Shown here: positions 58,701-64,000 of the stretch, in pieces
How the letters are laid out: the number at the start of each line of letters is the position of its first letter
How positions within the stretch are numbered: the stretch's first letter is position 1
Assembly (NCBI GenBank): GCA_016703325.1
Contig: JADJCH010000003.1
Coordinates: 62,001 to 126,000, forward strand
Length of the DNA stretch: 64,000 bases
Reading direction: 5' to 3'
Origin: Burkholderiales bacterium
GTDB taxonomy: Bacteria; Pseudomonadota; Gammaproteobacteria; Burkholderiales; Burkholderiaceae_C
Notes under the pieces: generated by a model
The model's input: the letters and a program-made list of their open reading frames with translations, nothing else
What the model was told of the DNA's origin: nothing
The model's database searches: none
Position numbers and translations under genes: made by a program

Positions 58701-58794
58701 CGTACATGGAGTCCCCAGCGCTTCCACCCCCGCCCCCGCAGGCCGCCAGCAGCAAGGCCATCACGAGGCCGACCAAAAACTTCACCATTCCCAT
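55717..58794 (-). CDS. Large lipoprotein with Ig-like (Big_1) repeats
   Basis: 1025-residue secreted protein. A signal peptide with lipobox LLLAAC (Cys19) is followed by a Gly/Ser linker. Four Ig-like repeats of about 100 residues follow (about 45-145, 146-250, 251-350, 351-450), each with TVSLS-like first strands and PVAGALVTFSTG/NSLGQASVTV-type segments, as in invasin/intimin Big_1 domains. The second half has more beta-rich domains and a calcium-loop-like DLNGNNIYDNSEDFFDLGD (about 775). Codon use and G+C are clearly lower than in neighbours. It sits between pilQ and aroK, which are adjacent in many relatives. A surface adhesin or pilus-linked role is inference. Confidence 0.85.
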   Translation of the reverse strand: MGMVKFLVGLVMALLLAACGGGGGSAGDSMYGGGSGGDSDGSTATPTVSLSLSGTTTSTASPLVGIATVLDAKGAPVAGALVTFSTGTSASLSQTTSATNSLGQASVTVYPAIGVSVGADALTAKATVTSAEYSSTKAFSITTSATQAGIALVLSSDTVSTSPAATVTATVRNVLGVALSGQVVSFSTNGTIGSLSAATALTDSNGVATVSLSAADGASAGASYVTASTSISGVSYESSRAYQVAASGTVGTSLEIAVSRTTVSLASPAIVSATVTSTTGGVANQLVRFTTTDGAGSVSSATALTSSSGVATVTLTPATGVSTGTADYVVATTTLNSQTYRAQAPFQVQSTSVTGTLTVNLSSSTVSSISPGTVTASLKDASSNPIQGQVVTFATDGGLGSLSAASALTDANGNARVLLSPKAGLTTGADYVSAAATVSGAPLKEKVGFQIGGDGVSIASLVSGLTTGTSLSAYGQTNVTVTLGGVAAGTPVTMAVGSSCVDKGKATFLPASTTTTSGTATFTFRDIGCGATAASDNLKVTLSGTSVSQSLVIPLSAPEAANIQFASATPETVYIKGSGFAETSTVVFKVTDLSGNALPEQQVEMCLSTLVGGLTLDGSTGIDCSVSGSTKKVLTRTSNSNGEVSVMVNSGTVPTPVRVIATLVGKSITTVSSNLAVAVGLPSQLNFSLSQGTRNIEGMNIDGTTNTYSIIASDRMGNPVPVGTTISFVSEGGQVEASKQITLSSGLSRASVNFVSAEPRPRDGRITVLAYALGEESFLDLNGNNIYDNSEDFFDLGDLFVDRAFNGQWDPAEDQYVSLSLTGTSACRAATNSILLGGQNEAWVPSRTGTCNGVWGRAYVRRAIETVFSTSSARPVWSSQPANSVTSAPIVLQNAPIPYPTSSSAIPSASFFPVAGASLSCVGKSGTVSFLAADANTFTGTASVVGRLNPLAAGTKIEASTPSEDLTVSVIGGSPVPSTTEATAAAFSYTFGDTGTSGTVVLKFSSPSGLVTSVTLSINRAGCPP

Positions 58795-58830
58795 TGCAAT
58801 CTCCCTCTCGGGCTTGTTCGTTCGAGCGGA

Positions 58831-61074
58831 TCAGCGCGTCACCGCATTGCGGTCGGTGATCACCTTCGGCGTCAGGAACACCAGCAGTTCCGTCTTGTTG
58901 GCCGTGCGTGTCTTGTTGCGGAACAGGGCGCCGAGGAAGGGAATGTCCCCCAGCAGCGGCACCTTGTTGACCGATTCGGTTTCGGTGGTCTCGAAGATGC
59001 CGCCGATCACCACCGTGCCGCCGTTTTCCACCAGCACCTGGGTCTTGACGTGTTTGGTGTTGATGGCGTAGCCCGCGGAGGTCTGCTGGCCCACGCTGTC
59101 CTTGTTGATGTCCACATCAAGGATGATGGCCCCCTCGGGCGTGATCTGCGGGGTGACTTCCAGCTTCAGGTTGGCCTTGCGGAAGGCAATCGCGGTGGCG
59201 CCGCTGGAGGTGGCGGTCTGGTAGGGCAGCTCAGTGCCCTGTTCGATCAGCGCCTTGACCTGGTCAGCCGTGATCACCCGCGGGCTGGACACCAGCTTGC
59301 CTTTGCCTTCAGCCTCCAGTGCGGAGAGCTCCAGGTTGAGGAAGCGGTTGGACGCCGCACCGAACAGCGACAGCGCAAAGGTGGCCGCCGAGGCGCCGCC
59401 CATCGAGCTGGTGTTGGCCGGCAGGCTGACGAACTGGGTGTCGGAGAAGGTGGAGCCACCCGAAGTCTGCAGCGTAACATCACCGATGGAGCTGTAGTTG
59501 CCCCCCACGGCCACCCGGGTGTTGCCCACCGTGCGCCAGCCGGGCACGCCGCCGTTGATGCCGCGCAGGTCGGCCGCCCCGAGTTTGACCCCCAGGCTGC
59601 GGCCGAAGGTGTCCTCAGCCTCGACGATGCGCGCCTCGATCATCACCTGCCGCACCGCCACGTCGAACTTGGCGATCAGCTGGCTGATCTCTTCCAGCTT
59701 GGACGGGATGTCGCTGACAAACAGCTGGTTGGTGCGCGGCTCGGCGATCACGCTGCCTCGGGGCGTCAGGATGCGGGTGTTGCTGTTGCCCCCTCCCCCG
59801 CCACCACCGCCGGTCTGCTGGCCGGAGAGCTGCTTCATCACCTCATCGGCCTTGGTGTAGTTGAGCTGGAAGGCCTGCGTGCGCAGCGGCTCCAGCGAAG
59901 CCACCTGGGCCTTGGCCTCCAGTTCAGCCTTCTCCTTGGCGGCCAGCTCGTCCTTGGGCGCCACCCACAGCACGTTGCCGGACTTCTTCACTCCCAGGCC
60001 CTTGGCCTGCATGATGATGTCCAGCGCCTGATCCCAGGGCACATCCTTCAGACGCAGCGTGACGCTGCCGGTCACGGTGTCGCTGGTGACGATGTTGAAG
60101 TTGGTGAAGTCCGCAACCACCTGCAGGAGCGAACGCACCTCAATGCTCTGGAAGTTCAGCGACAGCTTCTCGCCGTTGTAGCCGGGGCCGGCGGTGAGCT
60201 TTTGCGGATCGATCTTCTGCGGCCGCACCTCCAGCACGAACTGGTTGTCGGTCTGGTAGGCGGAATGTTCCCAGTTGCCGCGCGGCTCCACCGTCATGCG
60301 CACGCGGTCGCCGGCCTGCACGGTGGACACGGACTGCACGGGGGTGCCGAAGTCGGTGACGTCCAGGCGCTTCTTGAGGCTGGCGGGCAGCTGGGTGCGC
60401 AGGAATTCGATGATCAGGTTCTGGCCCTGCTGGCGGATGTCCACCCCGATGCGGTTGCTCGGCAGATCCACCACCACCCGGCCGGCCCCATCGCGGCCGC
60501 GGCGGAAGTCGATGTCACGGATGCCTTCGGCCTGGGTGTTGCGGCTTTCCGCGAAGTGCAGCGGCTCGGAGGCCGCCGGAGCGGCGCTGGCGGTGGGCGC
60601 CGTGGCAGGGGTCGCGGCGACAACGGGGGCGACAGACTGGGCCACGGCGGCCACCGCCATCGGCGCCACCGGATCCAGCGACAGCACCAGGGTCTTGCCC
60701 TGCAGCTCCGCCTTGTACTGGGTGGCCTGCTTGAGGTTGAGCACCAGGCGGGTGCGTTCACCCGCCTGGGCCACCGCCACGGAGCGCAGATTGCCCAGGT
60801 TGATCTCCTGGTTGCTGCGCCCGCTGGCGTTGCTCACGCCCGGCAGGTCCAGCGCAATGCGCGGTGGCGTCTGCAGCACAAATCCGCTGGGTAGCGCCGC
60901 CAGCGGCTCGCTCAGCTCGATGCGCAGCACCTCCGCACCGCCTTGCTGGCTGCCCTGGATCGACTGGATCGCAGGCTGCGCCCAGGCCGGCAACGCACCC
61001 GCCGCCAACATGGCCGCAGCCCAGCTCCGACCGTTGGCCCCGATCCAACCGGCCATCTGCACGATGTGTTTCAT
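58831..61074 (-). CDS. pilQ: Type IV pilus secretin PilQ
   Basis: Outer-membrane secretin through which the type IV pilus passes. The 747-residue product from the ATG at 61074 (MKHIVQMAGW) has a signal peptide ending LPAWA, two AMIN domains (about 35-120 and 175-270), an STN/secretin N domain (LNFQSIEVRSLLQVVADFTN) and the C-terminal secretin domain with VPLLGDIPFLGALFRNKTRT. The ATG overlaps the pilP stop. A further start upstream was rejected. Confidence 0.96.
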   Translation of the reverse strand: MKHIVQMAGWIGANGRSWAAAMLAAGALPAWAQPAIQSIQGSQQGGAEVLRIELSEPLAALPSGFVLQTPPRIALDLPGVSNASGRSNQEINLGNLRSVAVAQAGERTRLVLNLKQATQYKAELQGKTLVLSLDPVAPMAVAAVAQSVAPVVAATPATAPTASAAPAASEPLHFAESRNTQAEGIRDIDFRRGRDGAGRVVVDLPSNRIGVDIRQQGQNLIIEFLRTQLPASLKKRLDVTDFGTPVQSVSTVQAGDRVRMTVEPRGNWEHSAYQTDNQFVLEVRPQKIDPQKLTAGPGYNGEKLSLNFQSIEVRSLLQVVADFTNFNIVTSDTVTGSVTLRLKDVPWDQALDIIMQAKGLGVKKSGNVLWVAPKDELAAKEKAELEAKAQVASLEPLRTQAFQLNYTKADEVMKQLSGQQTGGGGGGGGNSNTRILTPRGSVIAEPRTNQLFVSDIPSKLEEISQLIAKFDVAVRQVMIEARIVEAEDTFGRSLGVKLGAADLRGINGGVPGWRTVGNTRVAVGGNYSSIGDVTLQTSGGSTFSDTQFVSLPANTSSMGGASAATFALSLFGAASNRFLNLELSALEAEGKGKLVSSPRVITADQVKALIEQGTELPYQTATSSGATAIAFRKANLKLEVTPQITPEGAIILDVDINKDSVGQQTSAGYAINTKHVKTQVLVENGGTVVIGGIFETTETESVNKVPLLGDIPFLGALFRNKTRTANKTELLVFLTPKVITDRNAVTR

Positions 61075-61700
61075 CGACCCTTCTCCTGAGGACGCTCCTG
61101 GAGCGTGAGCGTGCTCGTGCGCTCGATCCATTCGCCCACCGTGTCCTGCACGATTTCGCGCAGCACGATTTCGGTTTCCGTGATGCGGGTGATGCGGCCA
61201 TAGTTCTGGCCGACGTATTCACCCACCTTGACCTGATAGAGCAGATTGTCGGCCCGCAGCAGCCCGGTCTGGCTGCCGCCCTTGGCCACGCTGCCCACCA
61301 TCATCAGCGCGTCCAGCGGGTACGCCTCCAGTGGCTCGCGCCGGCGCTTCATCTCCGCGGCCAGCAGCGAGTTGGGCTGGCGGGTCTCGCGCGCCAGCGC
61401 CACCTGCAGCTTCTGCGCACTGAAGGGTTCGGTGGCCTGCTGGCCGATGTAGGGCTGCGGATCGAAACGGCGCGGCGGCACCAGCGGCGAGACGCGGGGC
61501 CGGGCCTCACGGCGCTGCTGGTCCATCCATTCCTGCAGCTCGGCATGGGGGTCACCGCAGGCCGACAGCAGCAAGCCGGACAGGCCGAGCCACAGCAGCG
61601 TGGACGCTGACCGGAACCGGCGTCGACCTCCGCAGAACGAGGAGGAGGAGAAAATCAGCTTTGTCCGCACAAGGCCCTCAGGGGATGGGAGGCGGTTCAT
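61071..61700 (-). CDS. pilP: Type IV pilus lipoprotein PilP
   Basis: Inner-membrane lipoprotein that links PilNO to the PilQ secretin. The 209-residue product has an unusually long basic N-terminus before the hydrophobic signal and lipobox LLLSAC (about residue 49); an internal start is possible but no better-placed ATG is seen. The C-terminal domain has LYQVKVGEYVGQNYGRIT, typical of PilP. The ATG shares one base with the pilO stop. Confidence 0.92.
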   Translation of the reverse strand: MNRLPSPEGLVRTKLIFSSSSFCGGRRRFRSASTLLWLGLSGLLLSACGDPHAELQEWMDQQRREARPRVSPLVPPRRFDPQPYIGQQATEPFSAQKLQVALARETRQPNSLLAAEMKRRREPLEAYPLDALMMVGSVAKGGSQTGLLRADNLLYQVKVGEYVGQNYGRITRITETEIVLREIVQDTVGEWIERTSTLTLQERPQEKGR

Positions 61701-62428
61701 CAATTCCCTCCTCCGGAACGGTTGCGGGCGTCCTTGGCTTCGGCGGCCTTGCGGGCTTCGATCTCGGCCGGATCCAGGTAGCGGTAAGTGCGTGCCGTGG
61801 CCTCCATCACCAGCAGCCCGCTGGGCGCCGCGGCCGCGCCACCGGACGACCCGGCCTGAGGCGCATTGAGGATCGCCAGGTTGTGCAGGGTGACGATGCG
61901 CGAGAGGTTGGCCACATCGGCCGCAAAGGCGCCGATGTCGTGGTAGCGGCCCGACACGCGCAGGGCGATCGGCAGCTCGGCGTAGTAGTCGCGCACGATG
62001 ACCTGGCTGGGCCGGAACAGCTCGAACTGGAGGCCGCGCCCCAGGCCGGCCTGGTTGATGTCGGACAGCAGGGCGTCCATCTCGGCCTTGCCCGGCAGCT
62101 GGCGCTCCAATTGGGTGACGTACTCCTGCACCTGCAGCTTCTGCTTGCGCAGCTCGTCGAGGTTGATGGCCTGCGCCAGCTTGCCGCGGTACTGCTCCTT
62201 GAGTTCGACCTCGCGAGCCTCCTCGGCTGCGAGTTCATCGGTGACCGGCAGGACCACCAGGAACCAGCCGATCACCACCACCACCACCGCGGCGAACAGC
62301 CCGGCCACCAGCTTGGGCAGCAGCGGCCACTGCCCGGGTTCGTTCATGTTCAGGTCGCGGAACTGCGAACTGATTTGTTCGGCCCACGCTTCGAAGTCGA
62401 AGCTGGCCTGGGCGGAAGAGGTTGCCAT
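61700..62428 (-). CDS. pilO: Type IV pilus inner-membrane protein PilO
   Basis: PilO pairs with PilN to form the inner-membrane alignment complex. The 242-residue protein from the ATG at 62428 (MATSSAQASFDFEAWAEQIS) has a single membrane segment (about 41-62), a coiled coil (about 70-115) and a C-terminal ferredoxin-like fold with YYAELPIALRVSGRYHDIG. It lies 10 bases after pilN. Confidence 0.94.
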   Translation of the reverse strand: MATSSAQASFDFEAWAEQISSQFRDLNMNEPGQWPLLPKLVAGLFAAVVVVVIGWFLVVLPVTDELAAEEAREVELKEQYRGKLAQAINLDELRKQKLQVQEYVTQLERQLPGKAEMDALLSDINQAGLGRGLQFELFRPSQVIVRDYYAELPIALRVSGRYHDIGAFAADVANLSRIVTLHNLAILNAPQAGSSGGAAAAPSGLLVMEATARTYRYLDPAEIEARKAAEAKDARNRSGGGN

Positions 62429-62438
62429 CTGTGCTCCT

Positions 62439-63086
62439 TCAGGTGCCGGAGGCTGCCACCGCAGCACCCGAAGCCGATGTGGCCGGCGCGGAAGCGGCAC
62501 CTGCGGCCGCCCTCGCCTCCACATCCTGCGGGCGTCGCAGCGTCAGCCGCACCGAAAAGTCGAACAGCCGCTTGGTCTCTCGGCCCGCCTGCGGAGCCTG
62601 GGCGACCTTGATCTCCACCAACTCCGGCCGCTCCAGCCAGACCGAGTTGTAGGCGGTGTTGCGCAGGAACTCCGACACCCGCTCGTTGGTCTGTGCCTGC
62701 CCGCCCACGGCCACGCCCTGGCCATCCTGGCGGATGGAGGTGAGGTAGACCCCTTCGGGCGTCTGGGCCGCCAGCTCGTTGAGCAGGTGCACCGGCATGT
62801 TGCGATCGATCTGGAAGTCCTCCACCACCTTCTGGCGGGCCTTGAGGGCCTCGATCTCGTTGCGCAGCGAGGCGATGTCCTTGATCTGGGCTTCGAGCCG
62901 CCGGATCTCGCTGCCCAGGAACTCGTTGCGCGACTGCTGGGAACGCACCTGTTCGGTGAGCACCAGGTACCACACACCCACCACGAAGGCGCCCCCCAGC
63001 GCCGCCAGCCCCAGGCCGATGAAGAAGGCCTGCTTGCGGCGGCGCCGGCGTTCTTCGCGGTGCGGCAGGAGGTTGATGAGAATCAT
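62439..63086 (-). CDS. pilN: Type IV pilus inner-membrane protein PilN
   Basis: PilN binds PilM in the cytoplasm through its N-terminal INLLPHRE motif and pairs with PilO in the periplasm. The 215-residue product has this motif at residues 4-11, one membrane segment (about 21-43), a coiled coil and a C-terminal domain. The last ~25 residues are Ala/Ser-rich. The ATG overlaps the pilM stop as ATGA. Confidence 0.96.
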   Translation of the reverse strand: MILINLLPHREERRRRRKQAFFIGLGLAALGGAFVVGVWYLVLTEQVRSQQSRNEFLGSEIRRLEAQIKDIASLRNEIEALKARQKVVEDFQIDRNMPVHLLNELAAQTPEGVYLTSIRQDGQGVAVGGQAQTNERVSEFLRNTAYNSVWLERPELVEIKVAQAPQAGRETKRLFDFSVRLTLRRPQDVEARAAAGAASAPATSASGAAVAASGT

Positions 63087-64000
63087 TGCAGAAACCTCCG
63101 CATCGCCAGACCGCAGGCGGTGAGGTAGGAAGAAGCCTCCCGGCGCAGCTTGCTCTCACGCACCGCCGCGCCGATCTTCATGCCCTCGAAGGGGTTGACC
63201 ACCATCGAAGCGAAACCACTGAGTTCGGTCACACGGTCCTTCAATCCCGGCAGCGTGGCGGTGCCGCCAGACAGCATCACATAGTGCACCCGATGGTGGG
63301 GTGTGCTGGTGAAGAAATACTGCAGGGCCCGCCCGATTTCCTGCGACAGGCTGTCCACAAAGGGCACCAGCAGGCCGGTTTCATAGTCCTCCGGCAGATC
63401 ACCGGCCAGCTTCTTGTGCTCGGCCTCTTCGTAGGAAAAACCGTACTGGCGCGAGATCAGCTGGGTCAGCTGCGACCCCCCAAAGGCCTGATCCCGGTCG
63501 TACAGGATCTCATCGTCGCGCAGCACCTTCAGGCTGGTGGTGTCCGCCCCGATCTCGAACAGCGCCACCAGCGCATCGCGGCCTTCATTGGGCAGCGACC
63601 CGATCACCCGGCTGACCGCCAGGCGGGAGGCGTTGGATTCGATGTCCAGGATGACCGGCTTCAAGCCTGCCGCCTCGGCCAGGCCCTGCCGGTCCTGCAC
63701 CCGGTCCTTGCGGGAGGCGGCAATCATCACCTCCACATCCCCCATCGCATCGGAGCCGGGGCCGACGATGCAGAAGTCCAGACTCACTTCGTCCAGCGAG
63801 AAGGGGATGTACTGGTTGGCCTCGGCCTCCACCTGCAACTCCAGATCCTCCTCCCGCAGGCCTCCGGGCAGAACGATCTTCTTGGTGATCACCGCGGACT
63901 GCGGCATCGCCATGGCCACCTGGCGGGTGCGGGTGCCGCTCTTGGCCACCACACGGCGCACCGCCTCGGCCACCTCGTCGAACTTGTCGATCTGCCCGTC
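63083..64000 (-). CDS. pilM: Type IV pilus assembly protein PilM (N-terminus beyond window)
   Basis: Actin-like cytoplasmic ATP-binding protein that recruits PilN. The frame is open to the right edge, giving 305 codons; full PilM is about 355 residues, so about 50 N-terminal residues are missing. Visible features are VAMPQSAVITKKIVLPGG, the ATP-site strand LVALFEIGADTTSLKVL and the adenosine motif YVMLSGGTATLPGLKDRV. It is the first gene of pilMNOPQ. Confidence 0.95.
   Translation of the reverse strand, partial: DGQIDKFDEVAEAVRRVVAKSGTRTRQVAMAMPQSAVITKKIVLPGGLREEDLELQVEAEANQYIPFSLDEVSLDFCIVGPGSDAMGDVEVMIAASRKDRVQDRQGLAEAAGLKPVILDIESNASRLAVSRVIGSLPNEGRDALVALFEIGADTTSLKVLRDDEILYDRDQAFGGSQLTQLISRQYGFSYEEAEHKKLAGDLPEDYETGLLVPFVDSLSQEIGRALQYFFTSTPHHRVHYVMLSGGTATLPGLKDRVTELSGFASMVVNPFEGMKIGAAVRESKLRREASSYLTACGLAMRRFLQ

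Overview
The window is a high-GC (about two-thirds G+C by eye), gene-dense piece of a betaproteobacterial chromosome. The pilMNOPQ-aroKB-dgt block, the six-gene mla block, gltBD, zwf-hexR with a tal-pgi pair, and flhDC-motAB-cheYZ all point to Burkholderiales, most likely the Leptothrix/Sphaerotilus/Rubrivivax group. That placement is inferred from gene content, not from a marker tree.

Layout. (1) 1-7648: flagellar basal-body and export genes fliK (cut by the left edge), fliJ, fliI, fliH, fliG and fliF on the minus strand, with fliE divergent. (2) 7719-13080: filament genes on the minus strand: ycgR-type brake, fliT, fliS (frame broken), fliD and two flagellins. Sigma-28 type promoters precede fliS and the outer flagellin. 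(3) 13513-18299: plus-strand cassette of a TPR/GT41 glycosyltransferase, a GT32-like glycosyltransferase, a methyltransferase-like protein and an unknown protein, a good candidate for flagellin or surface glycan modification. (4) 18614-24994: flhDC, a degenerate HD-GYP-like protein, a membrane-anchored methyltransferase, motAB, cheYZ. (5) 25002-32124: M90-like/PF10023 lipoprotein peptidase with a molybdopterin oxidoreductase, an M20 amidohydrolase, a chemoreceptor and a HAD phosphatase. (6) 32141-39157: sugar-phosphate genes pgi, tal, zwf and hexR, with a decayed IS1634-family element between tal and zwf and a clear HexR operator before zwf. (7) 39215-43284: mla phospholipid-transport operon. 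(8) 43514-49833: gltD and gltB. (9) 50067-52505: a RAYT-like transposase homologue, a block of nearly pure G that is almost certainly a sequencing or assembly artefact (50774-51400), and a cysteine synthase. (10) 52767-64000: dgt, aroB, aroK, a large low-GC Ig-repeat lipoprotein, and pilQPONM (pilM cut by the right edge).

How the genes work together. About 24 kb is one motility and chemotaxis neighbourhood running from master regulator (FlhDC) through basal body, chaperones, filament, stator and CheY/CheZ. The remainder is core metabolism: the Entner-Doudoroff/pentose-phosphate entry under HexR, ammonium assimilation, cysteine and shikimate synthesis, plus outer-membrane lipid asymmetry and type IV pili. 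No tRNA, rRNA or CRISPR array was recognised.

Sequence quality needs attention in two places: the poly-G block at 50774-51400 and the one-base frame break in fliS at about 9118-9121.
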